From Chamaelirium japonicum (lineage: Eukaryota; Streptophyta; Magnoliopsida; Liliales; Melanthiaceae): DNA of 64,000 nt. The notes beneath the pieces were generated by a model, which was not told the DNA's origin, did no database searches, and saw only the letters and a list, made by a program, of their open reading frames with translations. The position numbers and the translations under genes are program-made. The stretch is taken from assembly GCA_947650365.1 (NCBI GenBank), contig OX393552.1:19614851-19678850 (forward strand), in the 5' to 3' direction. Shown piece by piece: positions 9,823-23,060 of the stretch (its first letter is position 1; every line of letters starts with the position of its first letter).

Positions 9823-12279
9823 TGTAGAAAAAGATACGGGTCGTCTTTATTGCAAAAACACACGAGATTACAGATGCCGGGACCCGGGGACTCGGGGGTG
9901 GTGAGTTAGGTGCAGCGAATTTTCGATCAGGAGATTGTGGGAGAGATCCTCTGGAGGGTCCCTTTGATCCGCGTCTCCACGTGGTATTCGTGCGAGAGCT
10001 CTGAAGGGGTTGCTCAGGACAGAAGTCTTTACAGGGTGAGGGTTTCTTGAGAGCCTAAGGAGTATCTGCCGTTACTTTTGTCCCTTCCGTGCTTCACGTT
10101 TTCTCGGCTAGGGGGTTTTTGGCTTCATTCCTCGGTCTTCGTGTCTTCCTCGATCTTTGCTAGATCTCAGCGTTCTTGATCGTCGGTTCGCGGCGTCGAT
10201 CGTGCTATTGGCGTTGGCTTTGGCTTTGGCTTTCGACTTTGGCTTTGCTTTGGCATGGCTTTGGCTTTTGTTTTGCTTTGGCGCTTGTGCTTGAACGTAG
10301 ATCGATAGAGGCTTGTGATGCTTTAGTTCTTCCAGACTTCGCATCGTATCGGATAGAATGTGCAGTGCTTTGCTCGTGACCGGCGTAGTTGCTTAGCTTT
10401 GGCACTTGCATTGCTCTGGCGCGAGCTTTACCGGGGCTTTTGCTTTGGCTTCTTGCGTTGGCTTTCGTTTCGCCGTTGACTCGATCTTCTTCTTGAACGG
10501 CGATGGTTACTTTTTCAAGGCTCCTTTGTTCTTCAAGCTTCCTTGACAGTTATGGCGTCGGCTTGACTTCTCTTCTTCTTCTCCGGGTTTCTTTGGCTTG
10601 ATCGGAGTCGAAGACTTTGCATTGAAGACGACGGGTGTAGCACCGACTTTGCTTCTTTTCTTCTCCGGGCTTCTTTGGCGTGATCGAAGTGGAGGCTTTA
10701 CTTTTGAAGATGGCGGGGGTAGCACCGATCTCCGTACGACGGTTGTAGCGTCGGCTTTGCTTTGAAGACGACGGGTGTAGTGACGCTTTGGGTGTCCCTC
10801 TCCAAGCTTTCTTCTTCGTGAATAGTGCGGGCATTTGTCGAGGGCGATAGGGTGATGACGTTTTGGTCTTTTTCTCTAGGCTTTTGGGCTTGATCGGAGT
10901 CGAAGGCTTTGTTGGAGACGATGGGGTAGTGCCGCTCCAATTTTTTTTTTTTCCGGCCTTTGCTTCTGGCGTCTTCGGAGTCGAAGGGTTCTTCTTCTCC
11001 GAGCTTTCTTCTTCGTGCACGGAGTCGAAGGCTTGATCTTCTTGTGCAAGGGTCTTCACTTTGATGAGGGCTTTCAATGACTAAGCCGGTCCCGAAGGGA
11101 TAAGCTTGACCGTGCCTCGTGAAGCCTTGGGTCGATGAAGAGCGCGTCTTCTCTTCTGCAGAGCTCCTTCGCTTTGTTTTCAACTCCAGCTCCGACCCCT
11201 TCGACTTGGCGACGGTTGTGGCGTCGGCTTCTTCTCCGGGCGTATTTGGCGTAATCGGAGTTGAAGACTTTGTTTTGGAAACGACAGTGTAGCACCGCTC
11301 CGGATGTCCTTCTCCAAGCATTCTACTTCGTAAATGGAACAGGCGTTTGTTGAAGACGACGGGGTGATGCCGCTTCGATCTTCTTCTTCGGGCTTTTGGG
11401 CTTGATCGAAGTCGAAGGCTTGTTGGAGACGACGGGGTGATGCCGCTCCTGTCTTCTCCTCCGGGCTTTTGGGCTTGATCGGAGTCGAAGGCTTGTTGGA
11501 GACGATGGGTGATGCCGCTCCGATGTTTTGAGCCTTCCCCCTCCCCCTCTATTTATAGGTGAAGGGGGGGAGGGGGGAGATATGAGAAGATTTATTTGAA
11601 TCCCTTTAATATCTCTCCCATAACTACCTAAGATTTATTCTTCCATTGAAGAGGGGAATAAACCTTTATTTGCTTTCTTTTTCTGGCGGAGCAGTTATGG
11701 TTCAATCCTTTTTGAATTTATTTGAATTTTGCACATAAAGTCGATGGCGACCCGGCTTCATTTCTTGTCTGTCAGATCGAGGGATCGGCGCAGATCCACG
11801 CTAATGTAGACGTCATACGCAACCTCCCCCCGCGCGTGGCGATCTTTCTTTCCTTTTCTTTTCTTTCATTTCATTTCTTTCCTTTCTTTTCTTTCTTTCT
11901 TTTCTTTCTTTTCTTTCTTTTCTTTTCTTTTCTTTTCTTTCTTGCATGGCCGGCCACCCCTTAAGGGGTTCGGATTTCTAGAAGGGGGCCGGGTGGGCCC
12001 CATTTGGGGCTGGGCCTACCCGGCCTCTTGTTTGGCACGGGTCGGGTCTGGTTTGCCCCCCTGAGTCGGTGCATGCAAGTCGAGTTCGGGTCCGGGTCCG
12101 AGTGCATGTCGGGTTTGCCTCCGAGTCGATGCATGCGAGTCGGGTCCGGGTCCGAGTGCGTGTCGGGTTTGCCTCCGATTGGTGCATGCGAGTTGGGTTT
12201 GGGTCCGAGTACGTGTCGGGTTTGCCTTCACATTGGTGCATGCGAATCGGGTCCGGGTTAGACACAATTTGTGTCTACA
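9823..12279 (-). repeat. gypsy 3' LTR (left copy)
   Basis: On the + strand it runs from TGTAG to CTACA. It contains the same blocks as the right copy: 'cacacgagattacagatgcc', a TATA-like 'cctctatttataggtg' with G-runs near 11548, a long TTTC pyrimidine tract (about 11850-11940) and a repeated 'gggtccgggtccgagtgcgtgtcggg' block. On the minus strand a purine-rich tract abuts its inner edge (12280-12293). Confidence 0.93.
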
Positions 12280-13232
12280 AATGCCCCCTCAAGGATGAGT
12301 GTGCCGGCGAAAATGTGGAGTACTTGTGTACGTAGGAAACGCACAACACTTGTCCTTGATTCCTTTCTTGGATAGGATTAGGGGCTTATTTAAAGGCCAC
12401 TACCCTTTTCATCCAACACCTTATTCTTGTGAAGGCTCTGCTAGCGTTTGGAGACCGCCGTCGGAAGAGTGCTGCCTAGGGTTGTACATGACTTGCTCCG
12501 TCTTCCTGGTGTCGCCTCTTTCGTCGTCGGCGGCGGCGATGGTGCGCGAATTGAGGATTGTTGCGAAGGCAGGTTTGAAGCGACGGGGCGACGACGACCG
12601 CGACGAGGAGGACGGAGGAGCGCGGCTGAGGTGTCGACCGCCTTCGTCGCCTTCTTCTTCTTCTTTTCTTTTCCTTTTCTTTATTTTCTTTTTCTTTTCT
12701 TTTTCTTTCTTTTTCTTCTTCCTCTAGTTTGCAGAGGCAGCGACGGCTGGCTGCGGTGCGCGCGGAGGCCGGGGTTCAGGGTGCTGCGGAGGTCAAAGCG
12801 GTATGCTGGCAGCGCTGCGGCGGCCGGAGCGGTGTGCGGGCGGCGGTGCAGGGTGCTGCGGCACGGTGGCTGCGGAGGCCGGGGTACAGGCGGGGAGGCA
12901 TCGCAGGGCGCGGGGCACGGCGACGGCTTTGGACGCGGGTGGCGTTGGCCGGGGCGTGGGGAGCAGGCGGCGCGTGGGCTGCGGCGCGGGTGTGGGCTGC
13001 GGTCGGTGTGCGGCTCCGGGCGTGGGGCACGGCGGTGGTGGTTAGCGGCTCCGGGCACGGGTCCTGACCGGGTCGGAGAGGGGCGCGAGGGCCGATGCGG
13101 CTGCGGCTCCGATTCGGGCACCCCCCCCCTGTGCGGCTTTGGGAGAAGAGGGGGCTGCGGGCCCCCCCTCTTTGTGTGGGTTTAGATGGGAGCAGCGGGC
13201 CCCATGTTTTTTTTTTCTTCTACTTCTACTTC

Positions 13233-13264
<32 letters not shown>

Positions 13265-15110
13265 CTTCTTCTTCTTTTTTTGTCGGCTTCTCTACCAGGC
13301 TTGACTTGCTTCTATTTGTGTCCCTTCAGGATGCGAGCTTTCGAGGGTTTGACTTCGCCGGGGTGGATAGCTGAGGACTTCTCCTACGGGAGTAAGTACC
13401 TTCGCTTCCCCTTGTGTCTTTTCAGGATCCGAGCTTTTGCTTGACCCGATGGGGTGTCGACCTCTGGCCTCGGGGGGATGTTTAGTACCTCTGTGGCTTT
13501 TTGCGAGTGGATGGACGATTGTGCTGAAGACTTTGTGCCCACACCGGTAGTGGCTTTGAATATTTGCTCTCGTTCGACCCAATGAGGTGTTGACTCCTGG
13601 CCTTGGGGGGATGTTTAGTACCTCTGCAGCTTTTGCGAGTGGATGGACGATTGTGCTGAAGACTTTGTGCCCACACCGGTAGTGGCTTTGAATATTTGCT
13701 CTCGTTCGACCCGATGGGGTGTTGACTCCTAGCCTCGGGGGGACGTTTAGTACCTCTGCGGCTTTTGCGAGTGATGGACGATTGTGCTGAAGACTTTGTG
13801 CCCACACCGGTAGTGGCTTTAAATATTTGCTCTCGTTCGACCCGATGGGGTGTTGACTCCTGGCCTCGGGGGGACGTTTAGTACCTCTGCGGCTTTTGCG
13901 AGTAAGCTTTCAGAAGTTTTCAAGGCGGAGCATCGGTGTTTGAAGACGAAGGCTTCTTCGGCGACTTGGAGATGGAGGATTCTTCGGTGGCTCGAAAGAC
14001 GAAAGCTTCTTCGGCGGCTTGGAGACGAAGGATTCTTTGGCGGAGTGTTGTCGTCTTCTTGGTGCGGGAGCGTGATGACAACGACACAGCGAGAGGATAA
14101 GACGAAACCAAGTGTGGTGACGATTGCTTGGTGCGAGGACGAGGCGGAGACGTCGGAGGCTAGGGAAGGTGGCTCCTTCGTCTTCTTCCTTCATTTTTTT
14201 TTTCTGAGCTTCTCCTGAACTTGACTTGCTCTTGGCTTGACTTGGTCCTAGATCTGATTCCTTCGTCTTCTTTCAAGACTCATCCTTTCGAGAATCTTCC
14301 GGGGGCTAGCTGGATCGAAGATGAGCTTTATCATAGGAACACATATCTTTGTTTCCCTTTCACGTGCATCTTCCGACTGGCTAGGTTGCGTCCGGGCACA
14401 CCGAGCGAGGCAGGCTGGATGTTCTTTTAACGATCGCGGGTTGTTGGAAATCCATGGAAAACTTTTCTGGTGGCGATGCTATCTTTAAGACCATCAAAAT
14501 GAACGGTCTGGAGTTTGACGAGGAGAAGACGAGGCCGTGAACGTTGGCGAGGGGCATATTACTTTAGTTATCTTCTGCTTGCCGATCTTGGCCTTGATGA
14601 CGTCTCCAACGGTCCTCTTGGCTTTGTGGAGAATGCTTCCTCGGCTTTAGCTGTGGCTGAGGAAGAGGAATGTTGATTGGAGGGGCTTCACATGCTTGCT
14701 ACTGCAGACATGGTTCATGTGCAGAAGAAGGTGGAGGATGCTCGTGTGTCGCTTCAGAAGTCGGAGTCCTGTCTGGAGGATGCTTGAGCGACTAAGAAGA
14801 CTTCTGGAGCAGGGTTTGCAAAACAACGAGAAGGCCTGACGAAGTGCTGGGAGCTGGTGGAGTGATCGAGAAGGCTTCCGGAGTGAATCTTGCGAAGCAG
14901 TGTGCATAGTTGGTGACGCATCGAAAGTTGACGGCTTCTCTACCCCTGGAGTTGCAGCGCGTATAAGCTGCGGGAGGCGAGCTGTTTTAGCGCCTTAAGG
15001 ACTTTGACTTTCTTGTCATCTTTTGATTTGCTGACTGGACTTGTGGATCTGCACTCGTTTTTCTCTGGGCTGGCCTTCTTGGACGATGTTGGTGTGTTTC
15101 TTTTTATCTG
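12280..15110. other. gypsy spacer between integrase and 3' LTR
   Basis: This 2.8-kb non-pol region lies inside the gypsy element. On the + strand, antisense to the element, it shows a TATA-like 'cttatttaaaggcc' near 12387, a TTTTC pyrimidine tract (12657-12722), a very GC-rich block (12725-13130) and a CTT run (13216-13276). The 132-bp tandem repeat follows, then a stretch with two similar antisense modules (see Part 2). Some Tat elements are known to carry antisense reading frames here. I see no continuous frame. Confidence 0.6.
13443..13904. repeat. 132-bp tandem repeat, about 3.5 copies
   Basis: Copies start at 13443, 13576, 13708 and 13839 with 'gaccc(g/a)atg(g/a)ggtgt'. Spacing is 131-133 bp and the last copy is partial. 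Each contains 'cggggggacgtttagtacctc', 'gatggacgattgtgctgaag' and 'gcccacaccggtagtggctt'. The array lies inside the gypsy spacer. Confidence 0.9.
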
Positions 15111-18100
15111 GACTAAATCTTTGTAGGCTGCCTACGTATCCTACTGGGAGAGATCAAGTCGCACGTAGTTCGTTTTTTTTGCAAGGAGTGTGGCCTTGCT
15201 TTAGACATAGTACCTTTTGAGGTACTTGCCGTTGATAGGGCTGAGTGTGAGCCCTTCTGGCATGGTGAGGAGGTAAGCGCTGTTGGAGTAGACTTCTTTG
15301 ACGGAGTGCGGTCCATCCCATTTGGCGTCGAACTTCTTCCCTCCTCGATGCGAGAGAATGATGGGGCGTTTGACTACCAGCACTAGTTCTCCTGTTTGGA
15401 AGGATCGAGGGCAGATCTTTTTGTTGAAGGTACGAGTCAATCTGGCCTGATAACAGTCCAGACGTTGCTGAGCTTCGAGACACCTTTCATCCAGTGCCTC
15501 TAATTCTGTTAGGCGGAGCTGGGCGTTGTCGTCGCTGGTGAGGCCTTATTGGATCGCTATACTGAGCGATGGGATCTGGAGCTCGAGCGGAAGAACGACT
15601 TCTACCCTATAGACGAGGGAGTACGGAGTTGCTTGCGTTGGAGTGCGAAAGGACGTGCGGTAAGCCCATAGTGCTTCGCCCATGCGTTCATGTCAGTCCT
15701 TCTTTGTCTTCAAGACAATTTTCTCCAGAAGCTTGCAAAGAGTCTTGTTGAAGGCTTCTGCTAGACCGTTGGCCGGAGTGTTGTACATTGTGAAGCATTT
15801 TTGCTTAATGTCATACTTGGCGTAGAACTGGCCGACAACAATATTTTTGAATTGCTTTCCGTTATCTGTTACGATGTAGCGAGGGATTCCGTATCGGAAG
15901 ATGATGTCGTTCTAGATGAAGCTGATGACAGAGTGTCTTATAACTTTTCGTAGGGGTATTGCTTTAGCCCATTTGGAGAAGTAGTCCGTTGCTGCCAGGA
16001 TGTAAAGATGTTGTTTGGATGATTTGGGCAAGGGACCGACGATGTCGAGTCCCAATCCGTCGAAGGGCCACGACGCGATTGTTGGATGCAAAGGCTTTGG
16101 CGGTTGACAGATGTAGTCACCGTGTAGCTGGCAAGCATGACATTTTTTTGCGAACTCCATACTATCTTTAATCATGGTAGGTCAGTAATAGCCCATCCTC
16201 CTGATGCGAAAGTGGAGCTTTGGACTGGACTGGTGCGAGCCACAGATTCCAACGTGTACTTCTTCCAGTGCTGTTTTTGCCTCTTCCTTTGCGAGGCACC
16301 TCAAGAGCGTGCCATCGTAACTTCGACGGTACAACTCATTGTTGAAGTGGTAGAACTTCAGAGACCGCCGACGAATGTCAACTTTGCGTTTTGGATCGTC
16401 GGGGAGCTTACCACAGACGAGATAATTCACGAAATGTAGCCTCAAGTCTTGCTCTTCAATTTCGAGGACGTGCATCGCGTTGGCTTGAACTAGAATCCCG
16501 ACAGGGCTATCTTCCTTGGTAACCACTATTCTTCTGCAGACGGGGATGATGAGCTGACGTTCTTCTGGAAACGGGAGTGTAGCCGCCAAGTTCGCGAACA
16601 CGTCAGCCTGCTGGTTGAGGTTTCTGGAGACATGCTGAAAAAAAAAGCAGCCTCGAGTTTGTCGAGGAGTTCAAAAGCTCGCGCGTGCAGCGGCACTGGG
16701 TCTTCCTTGTTGACTTCGTATGCGCCCAAGACTTTCTGGATGACGAGCTGAGAGTCACCGAAAATCTCGAGTCCTTGAAGCTTCATATCGTTGGCGAGTT
16801 CGAGGTCAATGAGTAGAGCTTGATATTCCGCCACGTTGTTGGAGCATGGTTCCGATAGTAGAAACAAGAAGGGGAGTATCTTGTCGTTTGGAGTGACGAA
16901 GATGACCCTGTCTCCAGCTATGTCTTGCCTAGCCGCGCCATCAAAGAATATCTTCCAGGAGGGGGCGATGTCGACGGAGAACACTTCTTCGTCTGGGAGA
17001 TCTTCTGATAGTTCCCATTCTGTCGGGAGGGATATTTTGTGAGGAAGTCCGCGAGGGCTTGCCCTTTGACTGCCTTCTGTGGCACGAAGGTGATGCCAAA
17101 CTCGAGGAGTAGCAGCGCCCACTTCGCCAGATGTCCGGAGAGCACTAGCTTTGACATGATGTATTTGAGGGGGTCGGCCTTCAAGACGAGTCTGACGGTG
17201 TGAACCAGCATGTAGTGTCGCAGCTTCTTCGTAGCGAAGATGGGTGTCAGGTAGACCTTCTCGATCGGAAAGTAATTTAGCTCTGCGCCGATGAGAGTGT
17301 GACTTAAATAGTAACATGCCGGTTTCTTGCCCAGCTCGTTGTCTTGAGCCATGAGTGCCCCCAAGGATTGGTCCTGTGCGCTAATGTAGAGGATCAGTGG
17401 CTCTCCTTGCACTAGCGCTGATAGGACTGGCGGCTTCAATAGATAGCTTTTGATGTTTTGGAGAGCTTCTTGGCAAGCATCATCCCATTTGAACGTCGCT
17501 TCTTTCTTCATGAGGTGGTTGAACGGACGACACTTCCCAGCTAGGTTGGCGATGAATCTTCGGATATACGCCAGATGCCCTTTGAGACCTCTGAGGTCTT
17601 GCACTGTCTTTGGTGCGGGCATATTGATGATAGCATCAATTTTGGATTGATTTATCTCAATACCTCGATGTCGTACGACGAAGCCAAGGAATTTACCCGA
17701 GGATACTTCAAACATGCACTTGAGCGGATTCATGCGAAGCTGGTACCTTCGAAGCCGTTTGAAGATCAGCTCGAGGTCTTTCAGATGCGTTTTTTTTTTT
17801 AGACTTTACAACAAGGTCATCGACATAGCACTCCACGTTTTGATGACGAATGTCGTCGAAGATTCTCTGCATGGCTCGTTGGTAGGTAGCTCCTGCGTTT
17901 TTCAAGCCGAAGGGCATGACTTTATAGCAGTAGATTTTCTTTGGTGTGCGGAATGCTATGAGCTCTTTGTCTTTGGGTGCCATCTGGATCTGGTTGTAGC
18001 CTGAGGATCCGTCCATAAAAGTTAACACCTCATGGCCTGTCGTCGCGTCCACTATTAGGTCCGTGATTGGCAATGGGAAGTCGTCTTTCGGACATGCGTT

Positions 18101-18712
18101 GTTCAAGTCTCTAAAGTTCATGCATATTCTGATTTGGCCATTCATCTTCTTGACTAGGGCGACACTGGATATCCATGTCGGGTACTTGACTTCTCGGATG
18201 AAGCCGGCTTCGATTAGCTTGTTTACTTCGCCTTCTATTTGGGGTACTAGTTCCGATCGGTAGTGTTTTTGTCCATACTTGATGGCGCTAGCTCCATGTT
18301 TGACGCTGAGCTGGTGTATTGCGATTTTAGGATCGAGACCCGGCATCTTCTTGTAGGACCATGCAAAGACATCTCTATATTCTTGGAGCAGTTTGATGTA
18401 TGCAGCTTCTTCTTCAGGAGTCAAGAGTGTGTTGGTGAATGTAGACTGAGGCTCCATTTCTGTGCCCAAGTTGATTTCCTTCAAGTCATCAACGGTGAAC
18501 TGCCCCCCTTCTTCGAGGACCGGCGGGGCGTCTTGCAACTCGTCGTTCAAAGTAGAAGTATCACCGTTGTCAGTTTCTATAACAGAGATATGATTGACGG
18601 CCGCCATGGGTGGGTGGGCGGGTATTGAAACGACGTCCTCGACTGTCATTCCCAAATGATCGAACACCGACCTCCTCTTTGGTTGCTTGATTGGCCCGAG
18701 CCTTTCGAACAC
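15110..18712 (-). mobile_element. gypsy pol region (RT, two RNase H domains, integrase), fossil
   Basis: On the minus strand the reverse transcriptase (about 18700-17700) shows the conserved FRDLN, MPFGLKNAGATYQR and YVDD blocks. RNase H follows (about 17450-17050). A second RNase H of archaeal type follows (about 17000-16650), with the DGAA, NNVAEYQAL and GDSQLV blocks. Integrase (about 16600-15150) has the HHCC-type and core segments (DIVGPLP) and a C-terminal KWDGP block. It is fossil coding sequence broken at several points and is given here for classification only. Confidence 0.85.
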
Positions 18713-19899
18713 GGATATATGCTTTAGATTCGATCGGCTTTGACTGCTTTTGTTTTGCTTCTAGAGTATGGCTTGATATCGAGCTCGTCGCCGTCTTCTT
18801 TTGCTATCGGGACGGCTGACGTAGGTGGAGCGTGCATCGGAGATTGTCGATCCTTCAGCTGCTTCGTCTATCATCTTCACCTCAATATAGTTGGAGGTGA
18901 AGGTCTTCTTCGTTGCAATCTTGACGACCATCAGAGTTTGACTGGAGCCAATGCCTCGGCGGTTCAGGAGAATTTGTTCACTGCTTTGAAACAGACGAGC
19001 TTGAGTCCTGGTCATCCTATGCGGCGTTGCCGCTGGGGGAAGTGTACCCATTTGTATAGCGCTTTCTTTGTTGTAGCTGGCTTTGAACAGCAATTTGGCG
19101 GCGTTTTGCCCCCAACTCCCTTTTGGCTTGAATTCGAGTCGATTGATGTCGGTAGATCCGCCAGGCCCGATCGGGTTTGAAGCTTACGTCAGACTAGGTA
19201 ATGGCAACGTCATTTCTTGCAGAGTGATGACATTGGCCTCCGATAATGGTGGGACCGACTTTCTTGTCGAAGTAGAAGGCGGTCGCTCGGGTTTGCGAAG
19301 CCATTGAGGCGCGAGGCGCAGGACTGGCGTTGCTTGGACGGGTAACAGAGTATGTTGCATGGATCTTGACTTTGAGCTGATGTGCATCTTTTGTCTTGAT
19401 TTCGGTGCTCCCTTGACTTCGAGTATCGCTTTGTCGGAAGGTTGCATCGGATTTGCAGGTAGAGGAGCCTGATCCTGCTTCACTTCTTCAGCCTTTTGGA
19501 TTCGAGGGGCTTTAGCTGGAAGGACTTCTGCTACAAGGTCTTTCGCCTAGTAGAACTTGGCGTCAGCAAGGTATGCTTCGGCTTCATTGAATGGCTTATC
19601 ATCAGCGACGATGCACTTCTCCATGTCTTTCTCGTAGTACTTGAGCCATTGGTGCCAGGTGGACACTATAATGTCGTTCTCATGTAGCCATGGTCTTTCC
19701 AACATGAGGCGATACGACGTCTGACAATCAATGATGTAGAAGAGGACCGTTGTGTCGAGCGGGCAGATTGAAAGTTTCAGACGGATGATTCCGATGGAGG
19801 ACTGTCCGTCCTAGTTGAACTCTTGAATGACCAACTGGCTGTGTGAGAGATGATCAGTGGTGATGCCGAGTTACCGCATTGTTTGGATGGACATGATAT

Positions 19900-22800
19900 T
19901 GATGGTGGAGCCACAGTCTAGCAGGATTCGATTCACCTGCATCTCCTTGATGTATCCTGAGACGTAAATGGGCTGGTTGTGCAAGCGTGCTCCAAGTCGC
20001 ACGAGACAACATGTTTGCTCTTCTCGTCGTCCTTCCTCTTCTTCTTGTTGTTGTCTGGGTCTGCCAAGGCTGCAGCCATTGCTAGGCGAGCTTTCTTCGG
20101 AAAGTGCAAAGCTTCTACGAGCGGCAAGTGCAGGATTGTCTCGTCGTGAGAGGCAATGCCCTCTTTATCGGAGTCGTCTCTCTTGTCAGTGGAGTTGCCT
20201 TCTTCAGAAGTCTCGATTTCGCCTTTTTCTTCCGGCATTTTATGAACTTCGACCATGCAACAAGAGACCCTGATGTGTTGATCGACTGGGAGGAAGTGAT
20301 CGGGGAAGAATTCTTGCAACGTCGCTGGTTCCGGAAGGCTTTGCTAGAGGAGATCGTCTAGATTTGCCGGCGACACTTTGAATGCCTTTCTTCCTGGAGT
20401 CTTGCTTTTCTTCTTGTAAGTCTTGCGTTCAAGGAGTTTCCTCATCATCCAATCCAGCTTGTTTCGCTTTGCGTGCGGCGGCCTTCGTCTCCGAGGTAGC
20501 ATGACCCATGCCCATCGGTGGATTCTCCCCTACTAAGGTGATGGTTGGGAGTAGCAGCTGCGGGTTCCTTATTGGTCGGAGAAACTTGTTCTTCCGGAGG
20601 CTCTGCTGGCTCGTTTTCTTATCCCCAGCTAGTGGGCTTGATTTCTTTGATCGAAACGGATGGAGGCTTTGAGTAGAGGACGTAATAGTCGAACTTGCCC
20701 GAAGGCTGGCCCAACAGACCGACTTCTGGATCTCCTTGCTCGTATCTTTTTTGGAGAGCACGCTGGGATGTAGCTTGACTGGGAGGGACTTGGTCTTCTG
20801 CAGATTCCGTCTCTGATTCCCGGCTAGTCGACGTAATCTTCTCCATTGCGACTGACGCAGGCTTTAAGTAAAGAACGTAATAGTCAAACTTGCTTGAGGG
20901 GTGGCCCAGCATACCGACTTCTGGATCTCCTTGCTCATGCCTCTGTTGGAGAGTTCGTTGAGATGTGGCTTTGATTGGGAGAGGTGCTGATGTGAGCGAC
21001 GGTTGCCCCCGAGGCAATGGCGTTTCCTCCTTAGCAAGTGCAGGAGCACATTGTCGCCGTTTTGAGACCTTCAGTTGGGGAGTTTACTTTGTGATCGGTT
21101 TTTGATGATTGACGCGCAACTTGGGCATTCCTTGTCGTGCAGCAACGAGTACCGACGGGAAGGAATCGAAGGTGATGGACGTAATGTTCGTTGTAGTGAC
21201 CTCCCCGGAGTCGATCTCTATCTTTCCTTGCTTCGCGAGTACCATGATTCTTTCTTTGTAGACAAATCACTTTTCGATGGGATGGCTAACCACTCGGTGG
21301 TATTTGCAAAAGAGAGGGTTGTCGACGCGATGCATTTGCTCAGGTCTCTTTGAAGGAGAAAGCTCTATTATCTTCTCTTGCAGCAACTGGTTGAATATGG
21401 AGGAGACTTCCGAGTCCGGGAAGGGGTACTCCTTTGCTTCGAGCACCTCGAGAGTTATCATTTGCCTTTGAGGTGGAGGCAGCGGTATGACAGCTCCTTT
21501 TCCTTGATCCGGCTTGCCACGGATCTTGAGCGGCTTGGATATTGAAGCGACATCAGCAACGTTGACTTGCTTTGATTTTGGTGCTGGTGGCTTGTTGTTC
21601 TTTTCCACCTTCAGGAAGTCCTTGCTCTTCGAGTCTCCGCGATTCGCTAGGCTGAGTTCCATGTCGTGAGCCCGAGTTGTGAGTTCTTCGAAGGACCGAG
21701 GCTTGATCCCTTTGAGGATGTAGAGCAGACCCCAATGCATGCCTTGGGTGCACATCTCGATGGCCGAGTCTTCAGATAAGCTGTCTCGTGAATTTAGCTC
21801 GAGGTTCCTCCATCAGTCGATGTAGTTGATCACTGGTTCGTCCTTCCTTTGCTTGACGGTAGTAAGCTCAGTCATGCTGACGATGCGTCTGGTATTGTAG
21901 AAGCGATTGAGGAACTCCCTCTCCATTTGATCCCAGCTGTCGATAGATCACAGAGAAAGACCAACATACCAGTCAAACGTGTTACCTTTGAGGGTGCGAA
22001 TGAACTGCTTCACCATCTCGTCACCGTATGTGATGGTGTTGTTGCAAGTTTCGATGAAGTAAAATATATGCTGCCGTGGATTTCCCTTCCCATCGAAGTG
22101 CTGGAACTTTGGTGGCTGGAACCCGATGGGGAAGCGCAGTTGCTGGATCCTCGCGGTGTAAGGCTTTGAGTATGCTGCCGTGGTCGGAGGAAGACTGCCA
22201 CCGTGGGACCGCATCATGTCAGCCACCAACGCTTGTATTTGCTGGACATTCATTGTTGCTGTCGCCGGAGGTTGTGTAGCCACCGAGACTGGTACTGGAG
22301 AGACGACTCCCGCCAGGATAGGGATCGAGGATAGTGCTGGAGTAGTCGCTAGAACTATCGGAACAACCTCTGCAGGAGCGGGAGTTGAAGACGGAGCTAG
22401 AGAGGTTATTGGAGAAGCAGGAGGTTGGCTGAACGTTGTAGCATCCCTCGCACTTAACCTTTGAAGCAAGTGTTGATGTGACGGTCCTTCTCCTCCATTA
22501 GCCAAGTGATTTGCGTTATTTTCACCCATTTGCATGACTTGGAGCTGAATGGCGAACGGAGGGTGATGATGGAGGAAATCTTGATGTTATATGCCTGCAT
22601 CCTCACCGTCATCGTCGGAGACGTAGTTGCGCCGACTCGTTTGTGGTTGATGACGGGAGTTTACTCCCTGCAGAGGAGGTGCAACGTCTATTGGAGAACT
22701 CGAACGGGCTCGGGATTGGGGCTGATCCTCCCCAAACTTCTGGATATGTATTCCAGGATCGAGGCTCGTTTCTTCATGCACCAAGGCCTCGTCGGCGCTT

Positions 22801-22990
22801 TGGCGAACATCTTCGGCATCAGTTTCAGGCGTGAAGATATCCGTAAGAGTTCGAGTATGCCGAGTGTAGACGCGTACCATCGGGGGAATATCACCCTCCG
22901 GGTTTGCTGGATCATCGTGTTGGAGTAGTGGAGACTCGGCGATGGGTGAAAGGCTTGGAGCAAACACATTGTTGTTTGCCCAGGCCATGG
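19900..22990 (-). mobile_element. gypsy gag and gag-protease region, fossil
   Basis: The minus strand downstream of the 5' LTR carries a gag-like segment (about 22988-21750) with the GFQPPKFQHFDGKGNPRQHI block typical of plant gypsy gag. A PRSFEELTTRAHDMEL block follows near 21700, then a low-complexity linker with two similar repeats (about 20620-21020) reaching toward the protease zone. The whole part is decayed. Confidence 0.75.
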
Positions 22991-23060
22991 TGAACTTGAA
23001 GCAACTTCTTCAGACGTACGAAAAAAAGGAGAGGAGGTCCTACCGGGCGTGCCAGAAATC

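Noticed and set aside
10108-11321. Lys/Ser/Pro-rich open frames on the minus strand, repeated at 23751-24380
   Set aside because: They lie in the two LTRs and are composition artefacts of repeated 'gagtcgaagg' words.
12448-13185. Long GC-rich open frames on both strands, including a 245-codon frame
   Set aside because: Overlapping frames on all strands, extreme composition and pyrimidine runs inside the gypsy spacer; no domain recognised.
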